DNA of 64,000 bases from Rhodococcus rhodochrous (GCF_900187265.1 NZ_LT906450.1:186001-250000), one strand, 5' to 3'. Counted from the stretch's first letter, positions 38,798 through 52,000 are shown. Notes: generated from the sequence alone by a model not told the origin. Numbers and translations: made by a program.

Positions 38798-39451
38798 GCG
38801 GGCCGAAGTGAGCCCTCCCACATATTACTCGCGAGTAGTGTCCGATCTCACCACCCGGTACACTCGAATGACGGGCTGCCTTTAGACTCATCCCTCGGCT
38901 GCGTGCCCGGCCGTCCGGGATCGTGGCGCACGACGACTGCCACAGGAGAAGAGGTTCATGGTGCCAGCGACGGCACGGCGAACGGCCGGCCCCCTCCGGG
39001 GGCGTAGCGACGGCCCGCGACGGGGAATGATCCTTGTCACGAGCTCTCGTGTCGGTCGGGCGTACGTACCGGGGCGCCGGTCCTGGGCGGCGGAGGGTGG
39101 CGGGTCGCATCGCCGGGGGGTATCGGCGTCGAAAAACCGTCGCACACAAACGGATCGTGTGCTCTTCTCATTCGACGGGCACGGAATGTGTGTGTGAAGA
39201 CGACCATGTCGTATCTTTGTGTTTCCCGTGTGCAAGGGGAAGCGTTCCTCCCGGCGACCGCACTTTGCGAGGGTGCGCGTGATGCCGATCTGTAACATAT
39301 TCGTGATCTGGGGTCGATGGACACGTTCGAGGAACGGACCGCCGGAAGCCGTGGGGGGCGGTATCTGTACGACGATCCGCCGGCGCGGAGGAAAAGTTAG
39401 TGGCGCAACCATGTCGAGTGGTTGTGGGATCGCTTCGACAGGGAGAAGGAA
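38798..39451. promoter_or_regulatory. Long non-coding leader upstream of fadD32 with a 12-bp palindrome
   Basis: About 650 nt without a convincing gene separate the cutinase and fadD32. TACTCGCGAGTA at 38826-38837 is a perfect palindrome of the kind bound by TetR-type repressors. A region at 39120-39310 is AT-richer and probably contains the promoter of the mycolic-acid operon. Short open frames here (for example 38958-39197) look like chance Arg/Gly-rich reading and are not called. Confidence 0.4.
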
Positions 39452-41341
39452 TTGAGCGTCGGGTTCGAAGAGTTCATCGATGAGAACGGGCGGATCAGGC
39501 TGCCGGAAGGGCAGACCCTGCTCGATCACCTCGAGGGGAACTTCGCTTCAAACGGTGACGATCTCGCCTACCGGTACATCGACTACTCGCGGGAACGCGA
39601 CGGCGAGGTACACGAGCTGACCTGGGATCAGTTCGGCGTGCGCATCAAGGCCATCGCCGCGCGCCTGCAGCAGGTCACCGCTCCCGGCGACCGCGTCGCG
39701 ATCCTCGCTCCACAAGGCCTCGACTACGTCGTGTCCTTCTTCGCCGCGATCTACGCCGGCACCATCGCTGTGCCGCTGTTCGATCCCGACGAGCCCGGTC
39801 ACACCGATCGCCTGCACGCCGTCCTCGGCGACTGCACTCCCAGCGCGATCCTCACCGCCACCTCGTCCGCGGCCGGCGTGCGGCAGTTCTTCCGCCCGCT
39901 CCCCGCTGCGCAGCGTCCCCGCGTGATCGCCGTCGACGCCATCCCCGACTCGGTCGCCGAGTCCTGGAACCGGCCGCCCATCGGCACCGACGACATCGCG
40001 TACCTGCAGTACACCTCCGGCTCGACCCGCGTTCCCGCCGGCGTCGAGATCACCCACCGGTCGGTGCTCACCAATGTCATCCAGATGGCCGACTCGATCG
40101 AGCTCAACGAGTCGTCGCGCGGCGTGACCTGGCTGCCGCTGTTCCACGACATGGGCCTGCTCACGGTGATCCTGCCCGCGGTCGGCGGCAAGTACATCAC
40201 CATCATGAGCCCGCGCGCCTTCGTGGCCCGGCCGAGCCGCTGGATCCGCGAGCTCGCCGCCGTCTCCGACGGTGCCGGCACCTTCGCCGCCGCCCCGAAC
40301 TTCGCGTTCGAGCACGCCGCGGCACGCGCCGTCCCGAAGCCCGGCGAAGAACTCGACCTGAGCAACGTCATCGGCCTGATCAACGGCAGCGAGCCGGTCA
40401 CCACGGCGTCGATGCGCAAGTTCAACGAGGCGTTCGGCCCGTACGGTCTGCCCCGCACGGCGATCAAGCCGTCCTACGGCATGGCCGAGGCCACCCTGTT
40501 CGTCTCCTCCACCCGCCACAGCGACGAGGCAAAGGTCATCTACGTCGACCGCACCGCCCTCAACGCGGGCCGGGTCGTGCGCGTCGAGCCCGACGCCGAG
40601 AACGCCATCCCGCAGGTCTCCTGCGGTTACGTCGCGCGCAGCCAGTGGGCCGCGATCGTCGACGCCGAGACCGGCACCGAGATGCCCGACGAGCAGGTCG
40701 GCGAGATCTGGTTGCACGGCGAGAACATGGGCATCGGTTACTGGGGTCGCAAGGAAGAGACCGACAAGACCTTCCACAACCGCATCACCAAGCGTCTGGC
40801 CGAGGGCAGCCACGCCGAGGGCACCCCGGACGACAGCAAGTGGCTGCGCACCGGCGACTACGGCGTCTACATCGACGGCGAGCTCTACATCACCGGTCGC
40901 GTCAAGGACCTCGTGATCGTCGACGGCCGCAACCACTACCCGCAGGACCTCGAGTTCTCGGCGCAGGAGGCCAACTCCGCGCTGCGCCCCGGCTTCGTCG
41001 CGGCGTTCGCGGTTCCGGCCAACCAGCTGCCGCGCGAGGTGTTCGACAACGACGCCTCCGGCCTGCAGTTCGATGCGGACGATTCGTCGGAGCAGCTCGT
41101 GATCGTCGCCGAGCGTGCTCCCGGCGCCGGCAAGGCCGATCCGCAGCCGATCGCCGACGCGGTGCGTGCCGCGATCTCGTCACGGCACGGTGTGACCGCC
41201 CGCGACGTGCTGCTCGTGCCGGCCGGTTCCATCCCCCGTACGTCCAGCGGAAAGATCGCGCGTCGGGCGTGCAAGACCGCATATGTCGAGGGAACGCTGC
41301 GCGGTGGTTACCAGCAGCAGGCCTTCCCGGACAGCGTGTAA
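39452..41341 (+). CDS. fadD32: Long-chain fatty acid-AMP ligase FadD32
   Basis: A 629-residue FAAL that activates the meromycolic acid as an acyl-adenylate and loads it on Pks13. The P-loop motif [15 protein letters not shown] (187-201), the [10 protein letters not shown] motif, [16 protein letters not shown] and the C-terminal lysine Lys601 (SSGKIARR) are present. The start is placed at TTG 39452 because a good GGGAGAAGGA site lies 1-10 nt before it and it gives the usual length (M. tuberculosis 637). Operon with pks13 and accD4, as in Rv3801c-Rv3799c. Confidence 0.95.
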   Translation: MSVGFEEFIDENGRIRLPEGQTLLDHLEGNFASNGDDLAYRYIDYSRERDGEVHELTWDQFGVRIKAIAARLQQVTAPGDRVAILAPQGLDYVVSFFAAIYAGTIAVPLFDPDEPGHTDRLHAVLGDCTPSAILTATSSAAGVRQFFRPLPAAQRPRVIAVDAIPDSVAESWNRPPIGTDDIAYLQYTSGSTRVPAGVEITHRSVLTNVIQMADSIELNESSRGVTWLPLFHDMGLLTVILPAVGGKYITIMSPRAFVARPSRWIRELAAVSDGAGTFAAAPNFAFEHAAARAVPKPGEELDLSNVIGLINGSEPVTTASMRKFNEAFGPYGLPRTAIKPSYGMAEATLFVSSTRHSDEAKVIYVDRTALNAGRVVRVEPDAENAIPQVSCGYVARSQWAAIVDAETGTEMPDEQVGEIWLHGENMGIGYWGRKEETDKTFHNRITKRLAEGSHAEGTPDDSKWLRTGDYGVYIDGELYITGRVKDLVIVDGRNHYPQDLEFSAQEANSALRPGFVAAFAVPANQLPREVFDNDASGLQFDADDSSEQLVIVAERAPGAGKADPQPIADAVRAAISSRHGVTARDVLLVPAGSIPRTSSGKIARRACKTAYVEGTLRGGYQQQAFPDSV

Positions 41342-41379
41342 GAACGAATGTCCTCTTTCCCGGGTAGCGTGGTGGGTTG

Positions 41380-44300
41380 ATGTCTGACACTGAAATGACG
41401 GTTGCGCAGCTGCGCGAATGGCTGCGCAACTGGATCGCCGACGCGACCGGGCAGCCGGTCTCCCAGATCTCGGACGATCGTCCGATGGAGGAGTTCGGAC
41501 TGTCCTCCCGGGACGCCGTCGCCATGGCGGGCGAGATCGAGGAACTCCTCGGTGTCACGCTGAACGCGACGATCGCCTACCAGCACCCGACGATCGCATC
41601 GCTCGCGACGCGCATCATCGAAGGTGAACCCGAGGCACCTGCCGAGGACGACTCCGCCCTGTACACGGTCGGTGCCGTGGCGGGTTCGAAGGACGTCGCC
41701 ATCGTCGGTCTGTCCACCCGTTTCCCGGGTCACGTCGACACTCCGGAACAGATGTGGGATCTGCTCGCGTCCGGACGCGACGGCATCTCCGATCTGCCCG
41801 AGGGCCGCTGGTCGGAGTTCGAGAACGACCCCGCCGTGTGGGAGTCGATCCGCAACGCCAACACCAAGGGCGGCTACCTCGACGACGTCAAGGGCTTCGA
41901 CGCCGAGTTCTTCGCGATGTCGCCGCGCGAGGTCGAGATGGTCGACCCGCAGCAGCGCCTCGCACTGGAGCTGACCTGGGAAGCGCTCGAGCACGCGCAC
42001 ATCCCGCCGAGCGAGCTCAAGGGCGGCTCGGTCGGTGTGTTCATCGGCAGCTCGGCGAGCGACTACATGCTCCTCGCGGTCGGCGACCCGTCCGCAGCGC
42101 ATCCGTACGCGCTCACCGGCACCTCCACCGCGGTCATCGCCAACCGCGTGTCGTACTTCTACGACTTCCACGGCCCGTCGGTCACGCTCGACACGGCGTG
42201 CTCGTCGTCGCTGGTCGCCGTGCATCAGGCCGTGCGCGCGCTGCGCAACGGTGAGGCCGACGTCGCCCTCGCCGGTGGCGTCAACATGTTGCTCGCCCCG
42301 GCCGGCACCCTCGGCTTCGACGAACTCGGCGTCATGGCACCCGACGGCCGCATCAAGGCGTTCTCCGCCGACGCCGACGGCATGATCCGCGCCGAGGGCG
42401 GCGGTCTCGTCGTGCTCAAGCGTCTCGAGGACGCCGAGCGCGACGGCGACAACATCCTCGCGGTCATCGCCGGTTCGGCCGTCAACCAGGACGGTCGCTC
42501 CAACGGTCTGGCCGCTCCCAACCCCGAAGCGCAGGTCGACGTGCTGCGCCGCGCCTACCGCGACGCGCAGATCCTGCCGTCCGGTGTCGACTACATCGAG
42601 GCGCACGGCACCGGCACGGTACTCGGCGACCCGATCGAGGCCGATGCGCTCGGCCGTGTCATCGGTCGTGGCCGCGAGGACGACAAGCCGGTCCTGCTCG
42701 GTTCGGCCAAGACCAACTTCGGTCATCTCGAGTCCGCCGCCGGTGCGGCCGGTCTCATCAAGGTCGTTCTCGCGATGCAGAACGATCAGCTTCCGCCGAC
42801 GCTCAACTACACCGCCCCCAACCCGTACATTCCGTTCGACAGCGCGCACCTGAAGGTCATCCCCGAGGGTGCGAAGTGGCCGCGCTACACCGGTCGCGCC
42901 GTCGCCGGCGTGTCCGGATTCGGTTTCGGTGGCACCAACGCGCACGTCGTGGTCCACGAGTACACCGGCCCGGAGGGCCAGGAGGCCGCCGAGGTCGAGG
43001 TCCTGCCGGAGGAGATCCCCGCCGCCGCGGAGACCACCGAGCAGGCCCGCGAGCTGCCCGTCCTGCTCGCCGTCTCCGCCGCGATGCCGTCACGTCGCCG
43101 CCGTGCCGCCGCCGATCTCGCCGACTGGCTCGAGACCGAGAAGGGTAGCACGACGCCGCTCGCCGACGTCGCCCGCACGCTCTCCCGTCGCAACCACGGC
43201 CGGTCCCGCGCGATCGTCGTGGCGAGCAACCACGGCGAGGCCATCGCCGGTCTGCGTGCCGTCGCCGCCGGTAAGCCCGCGCAGGGCGTGTTCACCGCCG
43301 ACGCTCCGGCTTCCAAGGGCGCGGTGTGGGTGCTGTCCGGCTTCGGTGCCCAGCACCGCAAGATGGCCAAGCAGCTGTACCTGGAGAACCCGGTCTTCGC
43401 GGCGGCCGTCGACGAGGTCGACGAGCTGATCTACGACGAGTCGGGCTACTCCATGAAGGAGAAGTTCCTCGACGACGCGCAGGACTACGACGTCGAGACG
43501 GCGCAGGTCGGCATCTTCACGATCCAGATCGGTCTCGCCGCGCTGCTGCGTCACCACGGTGCCGAGCCCGCCGCGGTCGTCGGCCACTCGATGGGTGAGG
43601 CCGCCGGCGCCTACATCTCGGGCGGACTGTCGCTCGAGGACGCCGTGCGCGTGATCTGCTCGCGCTCGCGTCTGATGGGTGAGGCCGAATCCGGCCTGAC
43701 CGGCGACGACATCCGCCTCATGGCGCTCGTCGAGTACAGCGCCGCCGAGATCACCGACGTGCTGCCCGACTTCCCGCAGCTCGAGGTCTGCGTCTACGCG
43801 GCGCCCACACACACCGTCATCGGTGGCCCGCAGGAGCAGGTCAACGCGATCGTGGCGCGCGCCGAGGCCGAGGAGAAGTTCGCCCGGGTCCTGCAGACCA
43901 AGGGCGCGAGCCACACCTCGCAGGTCGATCCGATCCTCGGCGAGCTCGCGGCCGAACTCGCCGGCATCGAACCGCATCGCCTGAAGGTCGACCTGTACTC
44001 GTCGGTCGACCAGGAGACCCTCTACCGCGCAGGCCACGACGGCATCCACGACGTCGAGTACTGGACCAAGGGCATGCGCCACAGCGTGTACTTCACGCAG
44101 GCGATCCGGCAGGCCCTGTCCGACGGCCACACCACCTTCGTCGAGCTCAACGCCAATCCCGCGACGCTCATGTCGGTCGCGGCGACGGCCTTCGACGCCG
44201 GTGTGCAGGACGGCCAGTTCATCCAGACGCTCAAGCGCAAGGAGGACGAGTCCCTCGGCGTGCTGACCGCGCTCGCGCAGTTGTACGTGCACGGGCAGTC

Positions 44301-46317
44301 CGTCGACCTGAGGACGCTGCTGCCGGAAGGCGACTACGCCGACCTGCCGCGCACCGCCTTCCTGCGCAAGCCGTACTGGGTCGACGCCAGCATCGGCACC
44401 TCCGGCAACGGTCGCGCGCCCGGCGCCCGCGTCGCACTGCCCGACGGCCGCTACGTGTGGGAGGTGCAGGCATCCGCCGTCACCGATGCGGCCGAGCTGG
44501 TCGTCGCGGCGGCTTCGCAGGTGCTGTCGGATGTCACGCTCACCGCGTCCATCCCGCACACCGAGGTCCCCGCGACCGGCACCCTCACCACGACGCTCAC
44601 CCGGCATCCGGGTGGTGCGTCGCTGCAGGTGCACGCGAACACCGGCGACGGTTTCACGCTCGTCCACGAGGGTGTCGTCACCTCCGGTGAGCCGCTGCCC
44701 GCGCCCGTCGCGGTGGCCGCGAAGCCGGCCGCGCAGGCCGAGGAACTGCCCGAGGTCGTCGAGTCGTTCGGCGACAAGTGGGATCCGAACGGATCGCAGA
44801 CTCTCGACGACCGCCTGAGGCTGATCGTCGCCGAGTCCATGGGCTACGCACCCGAGGACCTGCCGGCCGAGATCCCGCTCATCGAGCTGGGCCTCGACTC
44901 GCTCATGGCGGTCCGTATCAAGAACCGCGTCGAGTACGAGTTCGACATCCCGCAGCTGCAGCTGTCGGCGGTCAAGGACGCGAGCCTGCGCGACGTCGCG
45001 AAGTATCTGCGGTACGCGGTCGAGAACCGCGAGGAGGTCGCGCAGCTCGCCGAGCAGCAGGCCGCGGAGAAGGCAGCCGAACGCGCCGCCGCTGCGGCGG
45101 ATCAGGACGAGCTCCCCGCGATGGAGGACACCACCGCGGTGGGCGAGGCCGAGCAGATCCTCGCCGAGGCAGAGGCCGAGGTAGACGCAGAGGCACAGAC
45201 CGCGCCCGAGACGCCCGAACCCGAGCAGGAATCGAGCGGAGTCGACGTGCCGCCGCGCGACGCCGCGGAACGACTGACCTTCGCCTCCTGGGCCGTGGTC
45301 ACGGGCAAGTCGGCCAAGGGCATCTTCAACCCGCTGCCGAAGCTCGAGCGCGACGTCGCCGAGAAGCTCGCGGCACGACTGACCGAGCGGGCCGAGGGCG
45401 AGATCACTGTCGACGACGTGCTCGCCGCCTCGACCGTCGAGCAGCTCGCCGAGACGGTCCGTCAGCATCTCGAATCCGCCGATCGCATCGACGGACTCGT
45501 GCGCACGCTGCGGCCCCGCGCCGAGGGATCGGACGCCGTGCCGGTCTTCGTCTTCCACCCCGCGGGTGGTTCGACGGTCGCGTACGAGCCGCTGCTGCGC
45601 CGCCTGCCGGCGCACATCCCGGTGTTCGGTTTCGAGCGCACCGAGGGGCCGATCGACACCCGCGCCCAGGCGTACCTGCCGCTCATCGAGGAGATCCAGG
45701 GCGACGGCCCGTACGTGCTGTGCGGCTGGTCGCTCGGCGGTGTCCTGGCCTACGCGGTGGCCCGTCTGCTCCGCGAGGAGGGCAAGGACGTGCGTCTCGT
45801 CGGTCTCATCGACACCGTCATGGCCGGTGAGAAGGTCGAGGACACGCCCGACGAGATCCGTAAGCGCTGGCAGCGTTACTCGGCGTTCGCGAAGAAGACC
45901 TACGGGATCGACGCGCCGCTGCCCTACGACCTGCTGGCCGAGGCCGGCAGCGACGAGGAGCAGATCGGCATCCTGATGGGCCTGCTCGAGCTGAGCGGGG
46001 CGCAGATCCCCGGCGGCATCATCGAGCACCAGCGCACGTCGTGGCTCGACAACCGCGCCATCCAGACCGCGGAACTGCTGCCCTACGACGGCAAGGTCGT
46101 GCTGTACATGGCCGACAAGTATCACGACGACGCGATCGATCTCGAGCCGGCCTTCGGGACCCGGCAGCCCGACGGTGGGTGGGGTGAGGTCGTCGCGGAT
46201 CTCGAGGTCGTGCACGTCGGCGGCGATCACCTGCAGATCGTCGACGAGCCGTACATCTCGAAGGTGGGGGAAGACCTGACCCGCAAGCTGGCCGACATCG
46301 AGGCCTCGAGGAGCTGA
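41380..46317 (+). CDS. pks13: Polyketide synthase Pks13 (mycolic acid condensase)
   Basis: A 1645-residue modular enzyme that condenses meromycoloyl and 2-carboxyacyl chains to alpha-alkyl beta-ketoesters. Domains in order: N-terminal ACP (phosphopantetheine Ser about 43, GLSSRD), KS with Cys274 (DTACSSSL), His409 (EAHGTGT) and His449, AT with Ser737 (GHSMGEA), second ACP with Ser1174 (GLDSLMA), a charged Ala/Glu linker and TE with Ser1451 (GWSLGGV). No KR, DH or ER is present, as expected. ATG 41380 follows GGTGGG. M. tuberculosis Pks13 is 1733 residues, so this form is slightly shorter. Confidence 0.97.
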   Translation: MSDTEMTVAQLREWLRNWIADATGQPVSQISDDRPMEEFGLSSRDAVAMAGEIEELLGVTLNATIAYQHPTIASLATRIIEGEPEAPAEDDSALYTVGAVAGSKDVAIVGLSTRFPGHVDTPEQMWDLLASGRDGISDLPEGRWSEFENDPAVWESIRNANTKGGYLDDVKGFDAEFFAMSPREVEMVDPQQRLALELTWEALEHAHIPPSELKGGSVGVFIGSSASDYMLLAVGDPSAAHPYALTGTSTAVIANRVSYFYDFHGPSVTLDTACSSSLVAVHQAVRALRNGEADVALAGGVNMLLAPAGTLGFDELGVMAPDGRIKAFSADADGMIRAEGGGLVVLKRLEDAERDGDNILAVIAGSAVNQDGRSNGLAAPNPEAQVDVLRRAYRDAQILPSGVDYIEAHGTGTVLGDPIEADALGRVIGRGREDDKPVLLGSAKTNFGHLESAAGAAGLIKVVLAMQNDQLPPTLNYTAPNPYIPFDSAHLKVIPEGAKWPRYTGRAVAGVSGFGFGGTNAHVVVHEYTGPEGQEAAEVEVLPEEIPAAAETTEQARELPVLLAVSAAMPSRRRRAAADLADWLETEKGSTTPLADVARTLSRRNHGRSRAIVVASNHGEAIAGLRAVAAGKPAQGVFTADAPASKGAVWVLSGFGAQHRKMAKQLYLENPVFAAAVDEVDELIYDESGYSMKEKFLDDAQDYDVETAQVGIFTIQIGLAALLRHHGAEPAAVVGHSMGEAAGAYISGGLSLEDAVRVICSRSRLMGEAESGLTGDDIRLMALVEYSAAEITDVLPDFPQLEVCVYAAPTHTVIGGPQEQVNAIVARAEAEEKFARVLQTKGASHTSQVDPILGELAAELAGIEPHRLKVDLYSSVDQETLYRAGHDGIHDVEYWTKGMRHSVYFTQAIRQALSDGHTTFVELNANPATLMSVAATAFDAGVQDGQFIQTLKRKEDESLGVLTALAQLYVHGQSVDLRTLLPEGDYADLPRTAFLRKPYWVDASIGTSGNGRAPGARVALPDGRYVWEVQASAVTDAAELVVAAASQVLSDVTLTASIPHTEVPATGTLTTTLTRHPGGASLQVHANTGDGFTLVHEGVVTSGEPLPAPVAVAAKPAAQAEELPEVVESFGDKWDPNGSQTLDDRLRLIVAESMGYAPEDLPAEIPLIELGLDSLMAVRIKNRVEYEFDIPQLQLSAVKDASLRDVAKYLRYAVENREEVAQLAEQQAAEKAAERAAAAADQDELPAMEDTTAVGEAEQILAEAEAEVDAEAQTAPETPEPEQESSGVDVPPRDAAERLTFASWAVVTGKSAKGIFNPLPKLERDVAEKLAARLTERAEGEITVDDVLAASTVEQLAETVRQHLESADRIDGLVRTLRPRAEGSDAVPVFVFHPAGGSTVAYEPLLRRLPAHIPVFGFERTEGPIDTRAQAYLPLIEEIQGDGPYVLCGWSLGGVLAYAVARLLREEGKDVRLVGLIDTVMAGEKVEDTPDEIRKRWQRYSAFAKKTYGIDAPLPYDLLAEAGSDEEQIGILMGLLELSGAQIPGGIIEHQRTSWLDNRAIQTAELLPYDGKVVLYMADKYHDDAIDLEPAFGTRQPDGGWGEVVADLEVVHVGGDHLQIVDEPYISKVGEDLTRKLADIEASRS

Positions 46318-46325
46318 ACGAAGAA

Positions 46326-47867
46326 GTGAGCACCACGGCACAGAAGCTGGCCGAGCTGCGCGAGAAGCTGGAGATCGCGAAGGAGCCTGCGGGCGAACTC
46401 GCGATCGCCAAGCGCGCGAAGAAGGGCATCCCGAGCGCTCGCGAGCGCATCGACATGCTGCTCGATCGGGGCAGCTTCGTCGAGATCGGCGCACTGATGA
46501 AGACGCCCGGCCGCGACGATGCGATGTACGGCGACGCCGTCGTCGTCGGGCACGGCACGGTCGACGGCCGCCCGGTCGCGGTGTTCTCCCACGACCAGAC
46601 CGTCTTCGGCGGCAGCGTCGGTGAGATGTTCGGCCGCAAGGTCGCCGCGGTCCTCGACTTCGCCCTCAAGATCGGTTGCCCGGTCGTCGGCATCAACGAC
46701 TCCGGTGGTGCCCGCGTGCAGGACGCCGTCACCTCGCTCGCCTGGTACGGCGAGATCGGCAAGCGTCACGAGCCGCTGTCGGGTCTGTGCCCGCAGATCT
46801 CGGTGATCGTCGGCAACTGTGCCGGTGGTGCGGTCTACGCCCCGATCAACACCGACGTCGTGGTGGCCACCGAGGGCTCGCACATGTTCGTCACCGGCCC
46901 GGACGTCATCAAGGCGGTCACCGGTGAGAGCGTGAGCCTCGAAGAGCTCGGCGGTGCCCGCCAGCAGGCCGAGTACGGCAACGTGCACCACGTCGCGCCC
47001 GACGAGAAGGCCGCCTTCGAGTGGGTGCGGCAGTACCTGAGCTACATGCCGTCCAACGCGCAGGAGAAGCCGCCGGTCATCAATCCCGGTCTCGAACCGG
47101 AGATCACGCCCGACGATCTCGAACTCGACACGTTCATGCCCGACGCCGACAACTCCGGCTACGACATGCACGACATCCTGCTGAAGATCTTCGACGACGG
47201 CGAGTTCCTCGAGGTCCGCTCGCAGACCGCGCCGAACATCATCACCGGCTACGCGCGCGTCGACGGTCATGCCGTCGGTGTCGTGGCGAACCAGCCGCTG
47301 TATCTGTCGGGTGCGCTCGACGCGGCCGCTGCCGACAAGGCGGCCCACTTCGTGCGCGTGTGCGACGCCTACGACATCCCGCTCGTGTTCGTCGTCGACA
47401 CCCCCGGCTTCCTGCCCGGTGTCGAGCAGGAGAAGATCGGCGTCATCAAGCGTGGCGGCCGCTTCCTGTTCTCGTACGTCGAGGCATCCGTCCCGAAGGT
47501 GACGGTCGTGGTCCGCAAGGCCTACGGCGGCGGTTACGCCGTGATGGGTTCGAAGCAGCTCGGCGCCGACATCAACTTCGCGTGGCCCACCGCGCGTATC
47601 GCCGTGATGGGTGCCGAATCGGCTGTCGCGGTGATCGGCCGCCGGCAGATCGAGGCCGCGGGCGAGAACGCTCCCGCCGTGCGCCAGCAGCTCATCAACT
47701 TCTACAACGAGCACGTGGCGACGCCGTACATCGCGGCCGAGCGCGGATACGTCGACGCGGTGATCGAGCCGTCGACGACCCGCCTCGAGATCCGCAAGGC
47801 GCTGACCCTCCTTCGCGACAAGGAAGTGTTCAAGAACCCGCGGAAGCATCACCTGCTGCCGCTGTAG
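46326..47867 (+). CDS. accD4: Acyl-CoA carboxylase beta subunit AccD4
   Basis: A 513-residue carboxyltransferase subunit that makes the 2-carboxyacyl-CoA extender for Pks13, working with AccA3, AccD5 and AccE. The crotonase-type halves are complete: [17 protein letters not shown] and [11 protein letters not shown] in the first, [14 protein letters not shown] and [16 protein letters not shown] in the second. GTG 46326 lies 9 nt after pks13. The operon ends at the hairpin at 47888-47927. Confidence 0.96.
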   Translation: MSTTAQKLAELREKLEIAKEPAGELAIAKRAKKGIPSARERIDMLLDRGSFVEIGALMKTPGRDDAMYGDAVVVGHGTVDGRPVAVFSHDQTVFGGSVGEMFGRKVAAVLDFALKIGCPVVGINDSGGARVQDAVTSLAWYGEIGKRHEPLSGLCPQISVIVGNCAGGAVYAPINTDVVVATEGSHMFVTGPDVIKAVTGESVSLEELGGARQQAEYGNVHHVAPDEKAAFEWVRQYLSYMPSNAQEKPPVINPGLEPEITPDDLELDTFMPDADNSGYDMHDILLKIFDDGEFLEVRSQTAPNIITGYARVDGHAVGVVANQPLYLSGALDAAAADKAAHFVRVCDAYDIPLVFVVDTPGFLPGVEQEKIGVIKRGGRFLFSYVEASVPKVTVVVRKAYGGGYAVMGSKQLGADINFAWPTARIAVMGAESAVAVIGRRQIEAAGENAPAVRQQLINFYNEHVATPYIAAERGYVDAVIEPSTTRLEIRKALTLLRDKEVFKNPRKHHLLPL

Positions 47868-47887
47868 AACAGCCGGAGAACCCTCGC

Positions 47888-47927
47888 CGACGGGGTCTGT
47901 GCACTAGGACGTGCGCAGGCCCCGTCG
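47888..47927. terminator. Bidirectional terminator overlapping the TetR gene end
   Basis: A 16-bp inverted repeat (47888-47903 with 47912-47927), with two G-T type mismatches and an 8-nt loop that contains the stop codon of the convergent TetR gene. Confidence 0.6.
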
Positions 47928-48545
47928 CGCGTATCCGACGATCTGCTCGACCTCTGCGTCGGCGTCGAAGGTGGATGCGTCCCGCCACAGCAGATGCTCC
48001 ATCACCGCGAGGAGCAGGATCGAGGTGGTGAGCGAATCCCGTTGCGGGTCGGTCGATCCCAGATCGGCGATGGGGCCGGCGAGCACCTCCGCGACCGCCT
48101 TCTCCAGATCCTCGCGCACCTTCGGTGCATGCGACCGGCCGCCGGCGGAGGACACGACGTTGCGGGTGGCGGCAGCGATCTCGGGATCGACGGCCTGGTT
48201 CAGGACGGCCGCGATGCCGGCACGCAGGGCGGCGTCGGGGTCGGCGGCCTGGTCGATCTTGTGACGCAGGTACCGGACGAGTCGGTGACCGCCCTCCTCG
48301 ACGACGGCGTCGACGAAATCGCCCTTGCTCTTGAAGTAGCGGTAGAAGGCATCGTTGGAGAGTCCCGCGGCGGCCACGATGTCGGCGACGCGCGCGGGTT
48401 CGCCCCGGGTGAGCAGTTCGCGTCCGCACCGGATCAGGGTGTCGACGTCGCGGCTCGCAGCCTCCTGTCGGGGCGTCAGGCTTCGCTTCACGGCCTCGGA
48501 GGCGCGGGGGGACAGGGTCGACCCAGCTGAATTCTCGGTGGTCAC
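47904..48545 (-). CDS. TetR-family transcriptional regulator
   Basis: A 213-residue protein with an N-terminal HTH (about 48-80: ARVADIVAAAGLSNDAFYRYFKSK, in parts) and a helical ligand domain. GTG 48545 is the upstream start. It is convergent with accD4; no target is known. A TetR gene next to the mycolic-acid operon and the TetR-type palindrome at 38826 make regulation of that operon possible, but this is speculation. Confidence 0.88.
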   Translation of the reverse strand: MTTENSAGSTLSPRASEAVKRSLTPRQEAASRDVDTLIRCGRELLTRGEPARVADIVAAAGLSNDAFYRYFKSKGDFVDAVVEEGGHRLVRYLRHKIDQAADPDAALRAGIAAVLNQAVDPEIAAATRNVVSSAGGRSHAPKVREDLEKAVAEVLAGPIADLGSTDPQRDSLTTSILLLAVMEHLLWRDASTFDADAEVEQIVGYARRGLRTS

Positions 48546-48608
48546 CCGCTCATTCTAGATAACCGAAACCCGATTCTGAGATGCTCCGACCCTGCCTCGC
48601 CCGGAAGA

Positions 48609-49040
48609 TCAGGGAACCGTCCAGCTGCCGACACCGGGCAGATAGGTGAAGCCCGGGGCGGTCACCACGGCGACGATCCGACCGGACCCGGTCTCGGCCA
48701 CGGGATTGCCGGACAGTCCACCGCCGATCATCGGGCGGACGGGAAGCTCCACCGTGCCGCGCGCGCCGGTCGACAGGTTCGTCCAGTCGACGGTGCAGTA
48801 GCACCACATGCTCCCGTGGAATGTCGAGGTGCCGGGGCGCTCCGGATCGACGGTCACCGAGACCGTCTCGTTGACGAGCGCTCCGCCGTAGCCGAACGAG
48901 CCGGTGGAACCGGAACCGACCACCCGGGTGAGCGTGGTGGCGTCGACCGGAGCCGCCGCGGCCACTGGTGCATTGAGGACGCCGAGTACGAGCGCCACGC
49001 CGGTCGCAGTGGCAAGGCCGAACTTCCGTAACGCTGTCAT
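48609..49040 (-). CDS. Small secreted protein of unknown function
   Basis: A 143-residue protein with a clear Sec signal peptide (hydrophobic 8-25, cleavage near AAAA-PVD at about 30). The mature part is beta-rich, with two cysteines in MWCYCTVDW and a Gly-rich C-terminus ending GVGSWTVP. No family recognised. It lies 49 nt downstream of the second emb gene's far end on the same strand order (emb, then this gene). Confidence 0.7.
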   Translation of the reverse strand: MTALRKFGLATATGVALVLGVLNAPVAAAAPVDATTLTRVVGSGSTGSFGYGGALVNETVSVTVDPERPGTSTFHGSMWCYCTVDWTNLSTGARGTVELPVRPMIGGGLSGNPVAETGSGRIVAVVTAPGFTYLPGVGSWTVP

Positions 49041-49089
49041 GCCAGGAACGTCGTCCCGACAAGCACTTTCGTTACTTTCGCCCCACCCG

Positions 49090-52000
49090 TCACTCGTAGA
49101 CGCGCATCGGCGCGGGCTTCCACAGACCCGACCGTGTCACCTCGGTGGTGGTCAGTTCGGCCGGCTGCGCATTCGGGTAGAAGCGCACGTACCGCTCCAC
49201 CGAACCCCAGTCGCGACCCCAGTCGTTCTCCAGGTAGGTGGGCACCTGCTCGGGGCGCGCCAGGACCTCCGCGAAACCGAGCGGACCACCGTTGTCGGCG
49301 GACTGCCAGGTGTCGGTCGACGACACCGCGAGAGGACGGTCGGGGAGGACCCGGTAGTTCGGCATCTCGGCGACACCGGCCCAGTGGTCGAACGGCCGCT
49401 GGCACGGGAACTGCAGACCCACGGCCCAGTCCAGCAGGAGCGGCTGATCGGAGCCGAGCTGGGCGTCGAGCCGCTCGAGGGTCGGCACACGCGGCGGCGT
49501 GAACGCCAGCCACTGGTCGCCGGTGAGATTGGGATCGTTGGCGACGATGCGGACGGCGTCGACGTCGTCGGGCAGGTCGGCGAGCGGCACACGCAGGTTC
49601 CGCCACGACGGCGCGGGGCCGATGTCGCGCGGCAGGTAGGTGCCCTTCGCCTCGACGCTGCCGTCGGCCTGGCGGGTGCCGTACTCGACGAGCAGCGACT
49701 GGCCGTAGGTCAGTGCACCGGTGTCGTCGTACGACCAGATGCGACCGGCCGCGGAGATGATCACCAGCGGCGTCTCGTCGGTGATCTCGGGCAGGGCGTA
49801 CCAGCTCGACGTGAGCGCGGCGGGTTCCTGCACACCCTCCTGGTAGCTGCCGAGCACCGGGGTGACGGACGGGTCGAGCCCGAAGGGCAGGCGCACGGTG
49901 CTGCCGTTGACGGTCTGCGCACCGGAACCACCCGTGGTGCCGCCGCCCGCGCCGGTCTCGAAGGTCGGACCGACGCTCTGATTGTCGGTGTTGCCCTGGC
50001 CCGGCTTGACCTCGACGTAGTCGGCGGTCAGGTCGGACGGCACGCCGTCGGGAGTGAAGCCGCGCGGGGACGCACCGGCGAGCGGGTCGTCGTTCGCCGG
50101 CGGGTTGGCGGAATCGATGATCGGTTCGAGGCGTCCCTCGTTGGGGTCGGCCTCGACGAGTACGTCGTTCGCGAGACCGCACGTCTGCCCGGCGACGGCC
50201 CCGATGTTGGAGCGGGCGAGCGAGTACGCCGGGTACTGCGACACCGCGCCCTTGAGCAACGACAGCACTTCGAACAGCACCATCGCCGCGGCGACGACGG
50301 TGAGCGGCGCGGCCGCGAGTGCGCGGATCCGCCGGCCCTTCTTCGTCTCGGGCGACTCCGGCGGAGGTGCGTAGCCCTCGCGGAGGTACTGCCACGCGAC
50401 GAGCACGAGCGCGAGACCGAACAGGACCAGGAACAGCGAGCTGGATTGGTAGCCGCTCAGCGAGACGGTCTTGTCGAACCACGGCACGCCGTAGCTCGAG
50501 ACGTACCACCAGCCGTTGATGCCGGCGAACGACACTGCCAGGACGAACAGCAGTCCGGCGAGGAAGATCGTGCGGTTGCGGCGCGACCGCAACGCGCTCG
50601 CGGAGACCACGACGGCCGTGACCGTCGCGAGCGAACCGGCGATGCCCGCGTACGCCCCGAAGTGGTGGGTCCACTTCGTGGGGTTGAACATCATGAAGAA
50701 GATCGTGCCGAAGACGATGCCGAGCAGACGCCAGGTCGGGCTCACGGCGACGCCGGGGATACGACGGCGGCGCAGTAGCACGAACAGCGTCGTGAACAGG
50801 CACAGCAGCATCGTGAGGAACGCGAAGCGGCGCGGCAGCGACCCGTCGACGGTCTGCACCATCAGGTAGTAGTAGCGGAGGAAGTCGTTCCACCACTCCT
50901 CGTTGGGGCCGATGATGGTGCGCACGCGGGTCGCCTCGAGGACCGCGGCGAGGGTCTGATCCGAGAACACCACGACGAGCACGAGCAACCCGGCGGCGCC
51001 GATCGGTGCGAGCAGCGGCAGGGTGCCCACCTCGCGGTGGCGGCGCACGATGATCCGCGTCATCGGCCGGATACCGGCGATGAGGGCGGCCACACACATC
51101 AGGCCGGTCGGTGCCGCGGCGAGCGTGAACGCACCGATGAACACCGCCGTCGCGGCGGGCAGCAGACGCCCGGTCGCGATGGCACGCTCGATCGAGCACC
51201 AGGTCAGCAGCGCACCGAGAGCGACGATCGGCTCGGGCCGCAGACCGTTGTTGTAGGGCAGCCAGAAGGCGAGGAAGACCAGTCCGCCCGTCCACAGTGC
51301 GATGCGGTTGTGTCGCACGGCCCGGCCGAGGCGCGGCACCACCTCGCGGCTGATGACCATCCAGCACAGGATTCCGGCGATCAGAGCGGGGATGCGCATC
51401 CACGGGCTGGCCGTGGAGATCTTCGCGAACGCCGCCAGCACGTCGTAGTACCAGCCGAAGGGAGCTTCGGGGACGCCGAACCAGCGGAAGTAGTTGGCCA
51501 TGTAGCCGGAGTTCTCCGACACCCGGGCCATGGTCAGCAGGTAGCCGTCGTCCGAGGTGTTCGCGCCGAAGAAGTGCCAGCCGACGAGCGTGAGGACCAC
51601 GACGACGTCGACGCCGGTGAACTTCCACCAGCGGGCGGGCAGGAAGCGACGGTGACCGCGACCGTCCGTGCCGTCGAGCTTGGCCAGCGCGCCGAGCGCG
51701 AGCGCCGTCGACAGCACCGCCAGGATCATCGCGAGGGACTTGACCAGTGTCGGCGACGACGTGAACCGGGAGTCGACATCGACGGTGACGTCGAGGCCGG
51801 GGACGGCGCTGGGCAGGTCGCTGAACACGCCCACGACGAGCGGTCGCAGGTCGCCGGTGAGTTCACCGGCCCGCGGGTTGCCGTTCTCGTCCGAGAGGCC
51901 GACGAACTCGGCGGTGGTGCGTTCGGAGTCGGAGAAGATCTGCAGTTCGCTGCACGCACCCGACTCGACGTCGGCGCGCGGCGCGGTCGCGACCACCACG

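Noticed and set aside
38958-39197. 79-codon open frame with an AGGAG-like site upstream of fadD32
   Set aside because: The ribosome-site match is good, but the product is Arg/Gly/Ser-rich without pattern and lies in a probable promoter region. Conservation would be needed to call it.
43090-46494. 1134-codon open frame antisense to pks13
   Set aside because: A GC-rich antisense shadow of a certain gene. It has no family motifs and a repetitive Arg/Val/Asp/Gly composition.
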